Source of the DNA: DATJHM01 sp963777355
GTDB lineage: Bacteria > Chloroflexota > Ktedonobacteria > Ktedonobacterales > Ktedonobacteraceae
DNA length: 64,000 bases
Assembly: GCA_963777355.1 (NCBI GenBank)
Contig: CAVZQK010000010.1
Coordinates: forward strand, 186,001-250,000
Direction: 5' to 3'
Both the position numbers and the translations under genes were made by a program. Shown one piece after another: positions 1 to 8,121 of the stretch (within the stretch, counting starts at the first letter, position 1; every line of letters begins with the position of its first letter). Below the pieces are notes generated by a model. The model did no database searches. It had not been told where the DNA came from and saw only the letters and a program-made list of their open reading frames with translations.

Positions 1-175
1 TAAATGGAGCCGCTCCCATAGGGAGAATGCGCATTAGGGTATCACGCCACATCCAGCGCCAGGTATCTTTGACGGTAGAGCGTATAACTTGAGATGATTG
101 GACAGTGGACACGTGCGAACCTCTTCTTGGTAAAAATGTCTCCTGCGTCTGCGTTTGAGAACGAATCGCTGACAT
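1..175 (-). CDS. N-terminal fragment of an unrecognised protein
   Basis: An open frame starts at an ATG at 175-173 on the minus strand and runs off the left edge, giving 58 residues. A GGAAAGAG ribosome binding site lies about 9 bases upstream. The first 35 residues are polar (Ser/Gln/Thr-rich). They are followed by a Trp/Arg-rich stretch with WRWMWRD and then a more hydrophobic segment (RILPMGAAP), which could lead into a membrane helix. I do not recognise the family and the rest lies outside the window. Confidence 0.5.
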   Translation of the reverse strand, partial: MSAIRSQTQTQETFLPRRGSHVSTVQSSQVIRSTVKDTWRWMWRDTLMRILPMGAAPF

Positions 176-320
176 TGCTTCTCTACTCTTTCCAGTACTA
201 GCTTTCTACTTCTTCTTATGTTAAGTGATCTTTAAATTTGTTAAATGAATTTTAACAGAAAGCCTGATATGAATCACTGTGCTAGAAGGATAAGAGAGGC
301 GTCATGCTGGTAAGAATATA
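176..320. other. AT-rich intergenic spacer
   Basis: This short spacer lies between two minus-strand genes and is rich in TTAAA/TTTAA tracts. It probably holds the promoter of the gene leaving the left edge, but no confident -35/-10 pair could be chosen. Confidence 0.3.
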
Positions 321-979
321 TTAGCAATTTAACTGTTGGAGCTCAATGAGCCCTTCCTCAACTTCTTCAGGAGAGAGATTGCCGGCAGCCAGATCTTGGA
401 AACTTTTCTGTTGCAGACGCCGATAAAATGCCAGACCCTGAGTTTGGAGTCCCTGATCGATGGGTGTGGCTTCCAACAGATCAAAAAGGATATCCTCCGC
501 TTTGGCATATTGACCGATGAACTCGTAGTAGGGAAAGAGCAGGGCCTGTGTTGCATAGGGAAGATCATAGGTTGCCAGTTTCAGAAGAAGGTCTTTCAGT
601 TGATCTGGAATTTCGGTCTGCATAATACCAGGTTCCTGTTTCAGAGCGTGAGGTAAAGATGGAGCGCTTTTTTATAGCGATAGTAAGCCTCAGACTCTTG
701 TTGCAGCTCAGCATAAATATCGCCCTCGGCCTTGATCATTGCCGCGATCCAGAGACAGGAATTGATATTGAGGACACCCAGGGGAGAGAGTATTTGTAGG
801 AGTGTCTCCTCTGAGAGAGAGTTGATGAAGCGGGAGCTAAGGCCAACCATCGTAAGTAAGAGGTCGTCGATATAGATGAGGGCCTCCTCATGTTTGTCTC
901 GCTCGCGCAAGCCGAGAAGAATGGAGAGTTCGCGTCCCAGTCGCTCAGCAATGCGCAAAATATAGTCTTTGTTAACCAT
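321..979 (-). pseudogene. DUF6483 family protein, frameshifted
   Basis: Two minus-strand frames together give one protein of the DUF6483 family, a helical, TPR-like family of unknown function. The N-terminal part starts at the ATG at 979 (MVNKDYILRIAERLG) behind an AGAGGA site. It ends at a TGA at 641-643 after KKALHLYLTL. The C-terminal part (ALKQEPGIMQTEIPDQL... EFIGQYAKAEDILFDLLEATP) continues in another frame to 321. Adding one base near 643-650 restores continuity. The second frame has its own ATG at 623 with a weak AGGA, so separate translation cannot be excluded. An upstream ATG at 1009 is disfavoured because it lies in a hairpin. The family assignment is from memory of its conserved motifs. 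Confidence 0.7.
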
Positions 980-998
980 CGTCGATCCTCTTGAGAGA

Positions 999-1029
999 AG
1001 AACGAGCATCCGGAAAGGATGCCCGTTCT
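999..1029 (-). terminator. hairpin between gltX and the DUF6483 gene
   Basis: An inverted repeat with AGAACG-GCATCC arms (one unpaired base each side) and a 5-base loop lies just after gltX and just before the DUF6483 ribosome site. It is followed by a pyrimidine stretch but not a clean U run, so it is a weak terminator or an mRNA-processing hairpin. Confidence 0.4.
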
Positions 1030-1059
1030 GGAGATGCTTCTCAGTACTAGATCATCGTT

Positions 1060-2617
1060 TTAAGCGTTCTCAGCAGGTGTGCTCTCATCTGTGCTCGTAA
1101 GACGCGCGATTGCCTGTTCAATGCGTAGCATACTGACCTCACGTCCCAGTACTTCCATCATTTGAAAGAGAGGTGGCGTTGCCGTTCGGCCACTGACCGC
1201 CGTTCGTACAGAACCAAAAAGCTGCCCCGTTTTCAGTTCCAGCGTCTTTGCTAACTCCCGCATAGGCGGCTCCATACTGCTATGCTCCCATTCACTCAGC
1301 CCTGCCAGCAAGTCACGCGCGTGCAGCAGCGCCGAACGCGTGCGGGGAGCATCCATCCCTTTTTGAATGAGCAGGGGAGTCTCGTAAGTGATCTCTTTTT
1401 CAAAGAAGAATGAGACTACGCGTGCCGCCTCGCCCAGCGTTTTCAGGCGCTCATGCTCTAAGGCAAGAACCTGCTTCGCATACTCTTGATCCAACGGACG
1501 TGCAACGGTATCGGGCAGACCGCCTTCAGCCTCTGGCCGTTCCATATAAGGAAGCGCACGCCGTACCAGTTCGTCCAGAGAGAGCTGGCGGATATAGTAG
1601 CCGTTCATCCACAAAAGCTTATCTGCATCATAGATGCCCGATGAGATGCCAATCCGATCCAGGGTGAAGACTTTGATGAGCTCTTCTTTTGTGAAGATCT
1701 CGGTCTTATCATCGTAGGACCAGCCAACCAGGGCAAGAAAATTGAATACTGCTTCCGGCAGATAGCCATCTCGCTGAAAATCACTCCAGGCAGGAGCCCC
1801 ACGCCGCTTGCTTAGCTTCTTCTTATCTTTGCCAAGTATCGTTGGTACATGATAAAACAGCGGTGGCTGCCAACCCAGCGCTCGGTAGATCTGTATATGG
1901 CGCGGCGCACTCGAAATCCACTCATCTCCTCGGAGCATATGGGTAATGCCCATCAGGTGATCGTCAATGAGATGGGCCAGGTGATATGGTGGGAGTCCGC
2001 TTGACTTCATGATGATGGTGTCGTCAAGATCGCTATTTTTGAAGACCATATCTCCATGCAGCTCGTCGTGTACCAGCTGTCTCGCCCTCTATCGGCATTG
2101 CAAAGCGAATGGTCCAGGTAATCCCTTCCGCCTCTTTCTCCGCCCGCTCTTCAGCGCTGAGATAGCGGCAATGCCGATCATAGCGCGGCGGCAGCTTCTG
2201 CGCTTCCTGCGCCGCACGCATCGCATCCAGGCGCTCAGGCGTACAATAGCACTTATAGGCGTGGCCGGACTCAAGCAACTGATTGGCGTAGTGCTGATAA
2301 ATTGCTTTTCTCTGAACCTGATAATAAGGGCCATAAGGACCACCGACGATTGGACCTTCATCAACATCGACGCCAAGCCATGCTAACCCTTGTTGTAGAT
2401 CGGCAACCGAACCCTCAACCGTACGGGCCGTATCGGTATCCTCAATACGTAGAATAAATTGGCCGCCTGTATGGCGAGCGTAAAGCCAGCTAAACAGAGC
2501 GGTACGGAAGCCGCCAATATGCTGGAAGCCGGTAGGACTGGGGGCGAAGCGCAGACGTGGTACTCCCGTAGGAGATGCCATCCCCTGGCCGGTGCTGCGA
2601 TTGTCGATCTGGGTCAT
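1060..2617 (-). pseudogene. gltX: glutamyl-tRNA synthetase, frameshifted as read
   Basis: This is a class I aminoacyl-tRNA synthetase that charges tRNA(Glu) in the cytoplasm. The N-terminal frame (2617 to about 2076) carries the Rossmann start FAPSPTG, the HIGH-type motif HIGG and LRIEDTD. The C-terminal frame (about 2076 to 1060) carries VHDELHGDMVF, the MGITHMLRGDEW block, the KLSKR signature and the anticodon-binding helices. The two frames meet around 2070-2080, where the first runs on into TRRAAWRYGLQK and a stop. Removing one base (or adding two) at GAGACAGCTGGTACAC joins them into about 518 residues, the normal length. An AAGAGG lies upstream of the ATG. Because this function is essential, a sequence error or a second gltX elsewhere is more likely than loss. 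Confidence 0.9.
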
Positions 2618-2688
2618 GAAACTGTAAACCTCTTCTCATGCTCTCATAACACTTTCGCTCTATTTTAGCATAGAGGACAATAGCCATG

Positions 2689-2934
2689 TAGCGGTGTATT
2701 TCTTCTTCTTTATCTCATTTACTTCTGAGCATGAAAACATAGGGCTTTCTGGCCTGATTTTGTAATCTTCTTCAAGAGTAGAACTAACGCCTATAATAGG
2801 AAACAGGAGGCTATGGTGGGGGGAGTGGAAGACGTCGCCATCACGAAGGGCGGGTAGCGTGCCACAAGAAATCTACCCGGACCAGGCCAACAGAGTGGCT
2901 CGATCCGGGTAAGGAGATACGACCAGATTACCTA
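2689..2934. other. intergenic region with a stem-loop
   Basis: The spacer separates gltX from the bifunctional nuclease gene. Arms TACCCGGA (2874-2881) and TCCGGGTA (2904-2911) form a perfect 8-bp stem just downstream of the nuclease stop on the minus strand. A second CTACCC/GGGTAG pairing (2851-2879) competes with it. It probably marks transcript ends, although no long U tract follows. Confidence 0.4.
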
Positions 2935-3465
2935 CTAATCTTTGCCGAATTCATCAAGTACATCAAGGCTGTTGATAAAGTCTCGATACGCATCCAGGTT
3001 CTCGTCGGTCTCTGTCCCTTCCGTAGACTCGGCCCGCGCTGGCAGTTTTGGCGATTCCTCACTTTGCTCCAGTGTGACACCCGCACGTTCTAGCACTCCT
3101 TCATCGACATAAATGGGAGTTTTCGCGCGAACGGCAAGGGCAATTGCATCACTAGGTCGAGAATCGATCTCAACATGTCGGCCCGCGACGTCGAGCACGA
3201 TGCGTGCATAGAAGATTTCGTCGATCAAATCAGAGATAACGATACTGACAATAGTCGCACCAAGTTCTCCGATGACGTTTTTTAGCAGGTCATGAGTGAG
3301 TGGCCGCGGTGAGGTTGTTCCTTGCAACTCGACTGCAATCGCATAGGCCTCAGCGTGTGCTATCCAGATAAAGAGATAGCGTTCTTGCTTTGTCGCTTTC
3401 AAGATGACCACCCGCTGTTGCGTAGACAGGTTGATCCGTACGCTCTCAACTGTCATCTCTACCAT
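2935..3465 (-). CDS. bifunctional nuclease family protein (DUF151/BFN)
   Basis: The 176-residue protein matches the bifunctional nuclease domain family. Diagnostic parts are the N-terminal beta region (MTVESVRINLSTQQRVVILK), the central PRPLTHDLLKNVIGELGATIVSIVISDLIDEIFYA region read across about residues 53-87, and the block with IDSRPSDAIALAVRAKTPIYV (about 99-121). The C-terminal 50 residues are acidic and probably disordered. Family members have been reported to cleave DNA and RNA, and the Thermotoga homologue is structurally known, but the cellular role is unclear. The ATG at 3465 has a weak purine-rich site, and an in-frame ATG lies three codons on. Confidence 0.85.
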   Translation of the reverse strand: MVEMTVESVRINLSTQQRVVILKATKQERYLFIWIAHAEAYAIAVELQGTTSPRPLTHDLLKNVIGELGATIVSIVISDLIDEIFYARIVLDVAGRHVEIDSRPSDAIALAVRAKTPIYVDEGVLERAGVTLEQSEESPKLPARAESTEGTETDENLDAYRDFINSLDVLDEFGKD

Positions 3466-3746
3466 GTTCTTTTGACTCTCTCTTTCGTACCTGCGTCCGT
3501 TGAATATCTTACGCCTTTATTGTACACCTATCAATATGTCGGGCGCAAATGGTTTACCGTCTAGCAATGGTGAATGAAAATAGACATTTTCACACGCTTC
3601 TTCAAGGAGTATAGCAAATATGCGCTACTATTCCAAGACCTATTCAACCAAGTAGTCTCCTATTCTGAAGGTCTGTCTTTTACCCGCATAGTATAATTCA
3701 TTGGAAAGAGTGGTGCTAAAAATGGCAAAAATGCGAAAATAAATTC

Positions 3747-3760
3747 GGAAAATACGTTCC
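3747..3760 (+). promoter_or_regulatory. candidate upstream LexA operator
   Basis: The 14-mer GGAAAATACGTTCC fits the Gram-positive SOS box pattern (CGAAC-N4-GTTCG) at the inner GAA...GTTC positions. It sits 10 bases upstream of the lexA -35 box. It is weaker than the site at 3804. Confidence 0.35.
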
Positions 3761-3769
3761 AAAAAAGGC

Positions 3770-3798
3770 TTGTATTGCCTATGTGGTTGTGGTATTAT
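3770..3798 (+). promoter_or_regulatory. lexA promoter
   Basis: A sigma-70-type promoter is visible: TTGTAT (3770-3775), a 17-base spacer, then TATTAT (3793-3798). Transcription would start near 3805, directly over the operator at 3804-3817. Confidence 0.7.
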
Positions 3799-3803
3799 TA
3801 ACT

Positions 3804-3817
3804 CGAATGGCTGTTCT
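3804..3817 (+). promoter_or_regulatory. candidate LexA (SOS) operator
   Basis: CGAATGGCTGTTCT matches the Bacillus-type SOS box CGAAC-N4-GTTCG at 8 of 10 defined positions. It overlaps the predicted start of lexA transcription and lies 18 bases before the chosen lexA ATG, the expected arrangement for autorepression. Confidence 0.55.
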
Positions 3818-3835
3818 AGGAAGAAGGTGTGGGGA

Positions 3836-4516
3836 ATGCAGGCAAACGTCTTTAGAAAGGCAGGAAAACGTTCTATGTCATTGGAGCAGGCCAGTGAAAT
3901 CCAGCTCAAGATGTACGATTTCATCGAGAGATATATGAAGTCAGAGGGCATGCCACCGACCAACCGCGAGATTGGCCGGGAGTTGCAAATTGCCAGTACT
4001 GGCCATGTAGATTATCACTTAACGATGTTAGAGAAAAAGGGTCTTATCTCTCGTCAACCTAAGAAGAGCCGGGGCATTAAGCTCGTGAAACATACTACAG
4101 GTATTCCCATTATGGGCACGATTGCCGCTGGTGAGCCGATTGATATCTTCCGTGATCCATCTATGTCGGTGGATCTAGGAACGAGTCTGGTTGATGCTGA
4201 GAATAGCTATGCCCTGGTGGTGCGTGGTCGATCTATGATCGAAGAGCACATTTGCGATGGCGACTATGTGGTGATTAAACCACAGTCAACCTGTCAGAAT
4301 GGTGATATCGTGGTTGCTGTACACATGCAAGAGGGAGAGAGTGGTAGCGCAACTCTCAAGCGTTTCTTTCAAGAGAAAGAGCATGATCGGGTACGCTTGC
4401 AACCGGCCAACTCAGAATTGGAGCCAATTCTCATTCCAAAAAGTCTCTGGGATCGAGAGTGGCAGGTGCAAGGGAAAGTTGTAGCCATCTTCCGTCAATG
4501 CGGGAACGCTGCCTGA
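3836..4516 (+). CDS. lexA: LexA repressor
   Basis: This is the SOS-response repressor, which binds operators until RecA filaments trigger its self-cleavage. The N-terminal winged helix includes GMPPTNREIGRELQIAST followed by HLTMLEKKGLI. The Ala-Gly cleavage site is in TIAAGEP. The catalytic serine is in VRGRSMIEEHICDGD and the lysine in ATLKRFF. From the ATG at 3836 the protein has 226 residues. A second plausible ATG at 3875 (MSLEQASEIQ) has its own AGGA and gives 213 residues, closer to typical. The frame is also open back to 3770, but that would lie upstream of the predicted transcript start. A strong terminator follows, so it is probably monocistronic. Confidence 0.92.
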   Translation: MQANVFRKAGKRSMSLEQASEIQLKMYDFIERYMKSEGMPPTNREIGRELQIASTGHVDYHLTMLEKKGLISRQPKKSRGIKLVKHTTGIPIMGTIAAGEPIDIFRDPSMSVDLGTSLVDAENSYALVVRGRSMIEEHICDGDYVVIKPQSTCQNGDIVVAVHMQEGESGSATLKRFFQEKEHDRVRLQPANSELEPILIPKSLWDREWQVQGKVVAIFRQCGNAA

Positions 4517-4560
4517 GCTGCAAAAAAGAGCCATTCATCCCCACTCATTTCTGGCCCAAG

Positions 4561-4586
4561 GGGTACCATTATGGTACCCTTTTTTT
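4561..4586 (+). terminator. intrinsic terminator of lexA
   Basis: A GGGTACCAT/ATGGTACCC inverted repeat with essentially no loop is followed directly by a run of seven Ts. It begins 45 bases after the lexA stop. Confidence 0.85.
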
Positions 4587-4809
4587 GTCCCAAAAAAGTT
4601 TTTGTCAACGTACTTATGAGAGAGGACAATCGTGCTTTGGGGATTCTATCTCGCCGTTATCGCATGTTTTGGGCCATTTTGAGCATTTCTCTTGTTGCGT
4701 AGAGAGAGATCTGATATACTACAATCTGTAATCACGTCATTTGTTCTGTGATAAGAAAGAGCTGAAAGATTGCTAACAGCATGAAGCTCAGAAAGGATGC
4801 TGGGGACCT

Positions 4810-5955
4810 ATGAAGGCTGTTGCTGTAGCATTGGTTCTTATTGCGGGTGCCGCAGTAGTGCTCTGGTATGGTAATATGTCAAACTCGTGGGTCGTAGGTG
4901 GACTAATAGGTGGGTTGGCAGCATTGCTGCTGAGCATTCCAATCTCTCTCTCCCTCTTCTCGTATCTCTCGCGTCGGCATGATGAACGTATCAGGGCTGA
5001 AGAAGCATTTGCCGCAGAAGAGCGTTCTCTAGTAGATGACGATCCTCGCTTTTCAGCTCGTTCAGGGCGACGCTCTCAACAGTATATAGAGAGCTCGATC
5101 TATGACCCACAGGAGGACTTCACCGAGGATGAGCGTTACGAGCGATATCTGGATTCGCGGATACCCTTACAGAGACGCTTGTCTCCAGAAAGACGTTCAT
5201 CTAGTACTCAGCAGGATTCTGCACTTGCCCGCGATCTGCCCAGATTACCAGCACCAGCATCTAAAGCACGAACGAGAGAACTGAATGGCTCACCAAAAGA
5301 GTCGGAATGGTCCTTACCACGCCGTAAACACTATCCTGGGTTGCCAGCTTCTGATGCCGTAGTTTCTCGGGGTAAACAGCAATCCGAGGCTTTGCGTACT
5401 GCACGCCTAGAGGCAACCAGAGATGCAGATGAGAATGCCTCCTGGCCGACTCAGAATGCAAAGCGACATTCATCAGAACGAGCGGTGCCGCAAAGTCGCA
5501 CAGGGAATGAACTGAAGACGGCACGCCGAACGCGCCAACTGTCAGACCAGGTAGCCTCTCCCGGGGAAGGCCGGCAGGAAAGTAGACAGCGTGCTAATGG
5601 AAGATCGCCTGAAGATCTTTCTGAGCGAGAAGAAGAGCGTCTATCCAGGCTACAGCGACGTAAACAGATAGAGACCGATGCTTTAGATCGTCGCTATGCA
5701 TCGACGGAACGTATTGTACCGCCTGTTGCTCTTCCACCGCCGGTAACACGTCATCCGCACCTTGAGCAAGAGTCTTTGAAAACGGAAGAAGATGGGGATA
5801 AGGGACATGGTACCCGGCCACTTATTCGACGAGCACCTTATCTGTATGATGATGACCCCTTAAGACAAGAGTTATTCCAGCATATTGAGACACCACCCGT
5901 GCGACGGTCTTCCAGAAATGAATCTGCCTCGTATGGTGATGAGGAAGATGCATAG
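4810..5955 (+). CDS. membrane-anchored protein with long charged disordered tail
   Basis: I do not recognise a family for this 381-residue protein. Residues 3-20 and 28-52 form two hydrophobic segments, the second with a GGLIGGLAALLLS pattern. After them comes SRRHDERIRAEE and then about 320 residues rich in Arg, Glu, Ser and Pro, with no hydrophobic core and no Cys, and therefore probably disordered and cytoplasmic. The tail contains repeated RRxxPG/SPERR-like elements. The ATG at 4810 is preceded by AAGGATGCTGGGGA. It follows lexA after a terminator and is read in the same direction as the DedA gene, so those two may share a transcript. Confidence 0.65.
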   Translation: MKAVAVALVLIAGAAVVLWYGNMSNSWVVGGLIGGLAALLLSIPISLSLFSYLSRRHDERIRAEEAFAAEERSLVDDDPRFSARSGRRSQQYIESSIYDPQEDFTEDERYERYLDSRIPLQRRLSPERRSSSTQQDSALARDLPRLPAPASKARTRELNGSPKESEWSLPRRKHYPGLPASDAVVSRGKQQSEALRTARLEATRDADENASWPTQNAKRHSSERAVPQSRTGNELKTARRTRQLSDQVASPGEGRQESRQRANGRSPEDLSEREEERLSRLQRRKQIETDALDRRYASTERIVPPVALPPPVTRHPHLEQESLKTEEDGDKGHGTRPLIRRAPYLYDDDPLRQELFQHIETPPVRRSSRNESASYGDEEDA

Positions 5956-6060
5956 ATAGAGCACCAATGGTCTCGTCTTTTTGGTCCTACTGGTCCTAGC
6001 CTCTTTCGTTGAAATATGCTAGTATTGGGCAAAAGCATAGGTTTATGAAGGAGGCATCTA

Positions 6061-7143
6061 TTGTTAAATTCCCTGATTGATGCGTTAACACATTTTATTA
6101 ATACATTGTATGCAACAACTGGCCTGGCAGGTATTATGATTGCTATGGCCATTGAAAGTTGTCTTATTCCCTTACCTAGTGAAATTGTGATGCCTCTTGC
6201 GGGTATTATGATTCAGCAGCATAAGATTTTAGCAGGCGTTCCTCTCCCATTAAGTCTTGTCCTGGTTGCTCTCGCAGGCTCTCTGGGTTGTTTGATTGGT
6301 TCGTTGGCTGCCTATGGAATTGGTTATAAGGGTGGGCGGCCACTGATTCTGAAATATGGACGTTATGTGCTTATCTCGCAGCATGATGCTGATAAAGCAG
6401 ACGCGTTTTTCCTGCGTTGGGGGAGTGCGACGGCCTTCTTCTCTCGTCTTTTGCCTGTAGTACGCACCTATATTTCGTTGCCAGCAGGTATCTCGAAGAT
6501 GCCTTTGTTGAAATTCAGTATTTATACGTTTCTGGGATCTTTCCCCTGGTGTCTCTTGTTGGCGTATGTCGGCACGGTCGTGGGAAATAACCTGGGAGCA
6601 TTAAGTCCCGTTTTCCATACCTTCGATGTAGTGATTATCGTTGCTCTGGTGATACTGGTTGCTCTCTACGTCTGGCGACATCTGCGCAATGATCGTCTGG
6701 CACGTGTGGCTCACGCAATTGAAGAAGCCAACGTTTCAAATTCCGGCTCCCTCCATGGTCAGCTTCCTCCTCCTGCAAATTGGCCACAATCCTCTCAATC
6801 TCTACCGCAGCAGCAGCAATGGGGGCAGAATAATCCGCCTTCCCAAAGTTGGGCGCAAAATGCCCCAGGGCAGATGGCTGGACGATCCAATCCTTCATCT
6901 CTACAGGGTCAGCAGGGTCAGCAGCAATGGAGTCAACCGGGTCAGCAGCCTCCTACCCAATGGCCGCAGGGCGGACCACAGTCGCAACAGGGTCAGCAAC
7001 AATGGGGTCAACCGGGCCAGCAGCCTCCTACCCAATGGCAGCAGGGCGGACCACAATCACAACAGGGTCAGCAACAATGGGGCCAGCCCCCTCAACAATG
7101 GCCGTCCCAGGCTGATGATGATCGTACTCTTTATCGTCGCTAA
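6061..7143 (+). CDS. DedA family membrane protein with Gln/Pro/Trp repeat tail
   Basis: Residues 1-215 form a DedA/SNARE-associated membrane protein. The family is linked to lipid flipping and membrane homeostasis. Visible hallmarks are the reentrant E-x-x-x-P-x-P-x-E segment (ESCLIPLPSEIVMPLAG), GSLAAYGIGYKGGR, FFSRLLPVVRTYISLPAG and the final helix VVIIVALVILVALYVW. The start is a TTG at 6061 behind a perfect GGAGG 6 bases upstream. The C-terminal 140 residues are a low-complexity Gln/Pro/Gly/Trp tail containing a 25-residue tandem repeat (QWGQPGQQPPTQW core). The tail is unlike ordinary DedA proteins of about 200 residues and would face the cytoplasm or cell surface depending on topology. 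Confidence 0.88.
   Translation: MLNSLIDALTHFINTLYATTGLAGIMIAMAIESCLIPLPSEIVMPLAGIMIQQHKILAGVPLPLSLVLVALAGSLGCLIGSLAAYGIGYKGGRPLILKYGRYVLISQHDADKADAFFLRWGSATAFFSRLLPVVRTYISLPAGISKMPLLKFSIYTFLGSFPWCLLLAYVGTVVGNNLGALSPVFHTFDVVIIVALVILVALYVWRHLRNDRLARVAHAIEEANVSNSGSLHGQLPPPANWPQSSQSLPQQQQWGQNNPPSQSWAQNAPGQMAGRSNPSSLQGQQGQQQWSQPGQQPPTQWPQGGPQSQQGQQQWGQPGQQPPTQWQQGGPQSQQGQQQWGQPPQQWPSQADDDRTLYRR
6916..7090 (+). repeat. 75-bp tandem repeat in the DedA tail
   Basis: Copies begin at 6916, 6991 and 7066 (the last partial), a period of exactly 75 bases or 25 codons. The copies differ by only a few bases. The unit begins GGTCAGCA(A/G)CAATGG and keeps the reading frame. Confidence 0.85.
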
Positions 7144-7174
7144 ACTACCTTATGTTTGATACCCCTTCTAGAAG

Positions 7175-7218
7175 AAAAAGTCTTTCATCGAGAAATATGA
7201 ACGGTGAAAGACTTTTTT
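7175..7218 (+). terminator. terminator of the DedA gene
   Basis: Arms AAAAAGTCTTTCA (7175-7187) and TGAAAGACTTTTTT (7205-7218) form a long stem ending in a T run, 32 bases after the DedA stop. Confidence 0.8.
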
Positions 7219-7563
7219 TACGTTTTATCGCCTCTAAACTGCTCGGAAGCATCATCGCTTGCCGAGCCAGTTGTCCATTGTGTTCCTAATCAGAAGCCAG
7301 GTTATCATATGGATGCCTGGCACAGGTCTTCATCGACTTCAACCTTAGTATATGCCATACTGGAATAAATGAATATCAATATATCATGCTCCTTATTGCT
7401 GTGCAAATGGCAGCAAGGCAGACGCGCTGAGTAGTAGTCTGTTGAGGAGCTTTTACATGAGTGCGAAAGTCCTTATAGTTGACTACTGTAAGGGCTTTCG
7501 TTTCTTCGTGTGAGATTAACTGATTGTCTTTTTGATCTTATCTCTCCACGAATGAGGGGTTTC
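7219..7563. other. intergenic region between convergent genes
   Basis: The stretch contains a second hairpin at 7462-7505 (GCGAAAG-CCTTA pairing with TAAGG-CTTTCG, flanked by T-rich sequence). The hairpin probably terminates the minus-strand repeat-protein gene. The frames read across 7510-7770 on the plus strand are shadows. Nothing else was recognised. Confidence 0.5.
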
Positions 7564-8076
7564 CTATTGGTTCTGGTTGTTTTGATTGCCGTCGAAGAGT
7601 CCACCAAGATTTCCCATCCGCTTCTCGGCATCTTGTTCCAGGTTGTTCAGCAGACCGCCAGCCGCTTCTTTCGCCTGCTGTGTATATTGAGAACCACCGG
7701 GGATTTTGTTGCCATACTGGTCAATGGCCTGATCGATCTGGTTCTCCGCCATCTGTCGTGCGTCCCCTAATAGTCCCCCCTGCTGACCCTGACCTTGCTG
7801 GTGATAGGTTCTGCTGATTCTGCCCACCATATTGATCCTGCTGACCTGGTTGCCCATACTGGTTTTGCTGGCCCCTGCTGACCATACTGGTCTTGTTGAT
7901 TTTGCTGACCATATTGATCTTGCTGTCCGTATTGATCTTGCTGACCATATTGGTTCTGTTGATCCGGCTGACTCGATTTGCTGACCATACTGGTTTGGCT
8001 GATTGCCGTATGGACCTTGTTGTATTGGATTGCCATACTGATCGTACTGATCTTGTTGATTGTTGTTCATACTCAT
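7564..8076 (-). CDS. Gln/Asn/Tyr/Gly-rich repeat protein with internally shifted frame
   Basis: An uninterrupted frame of 170 residues runs from the ATG at 8076 to 7564. Its N-terminus (DQYDQYGNPIQQGPYGNQ) is Gln/Tyr/Gly-rich. Its C-terminus (about residues 92-170: GLLGDARQMAENQIDQAIDQ... GLLNNLEQDAEKRMGNL) looks like a small helical domain. In the middle (about residues 34-90) the frame gives unrelated Ser/Arg/Trp-rich sequence. The expected repeats DQYGQQ DQYGQQ appear there in the +1 frame, then QQNQYGQPGQQDQYGG in the +2 frame, before the original frame resumes. Three +1 shifts cancel out. The function is unknown. The low complexity resembles prion-like or adhesive matrix proteins. Confidence 0.6.
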   Translation of the reverse strand: MSMNNNQQDQYDQYGNPIQQGPYGNQPNQYGQQIESAGSTEPIWSARSIRTARSIWSAKSTRPVWSAGASKTSMGNQVSRINMVGRISRTYHQQGQGQQGGLLGDARQMAENQIDQAIDQYGNKIPGGSQYTQQAKEAAGGLLNNLEQDAEKRMGNLGGLFDGNQNNQNQ

Positions 8077-8100
8077 CTGTCCTTTCCATCATCACATCTA

Positions 8101-8121
8101 GAAAGAGAAACGTTCTCTTTC
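8101..8121. promoter_or_regulatory. perfect palindrome upstream of the repeat-protein gene
   Basis: Arms GAAAGAGAA and TTCTCTTTC flank a 3-base centre (ACG), 25 bases upstream of the minus-strand start at 8076. It resembles an operator. The left 15 bases (TCTAGAAAGAGAAAC) recur at 8202-8216. Confidence 0.45.

Larger units (their letters stand above)
3466..3835. other. divergent intergenic region between BFN gene and lexA
   Basis: About 370 bases hold the lexA promoter and two candidate LexA operators (listed separately). The rest is AT-rich and should contain the minus-strand promoter of the nuclease gene. No gene is supported here. Confidence 0.5.
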
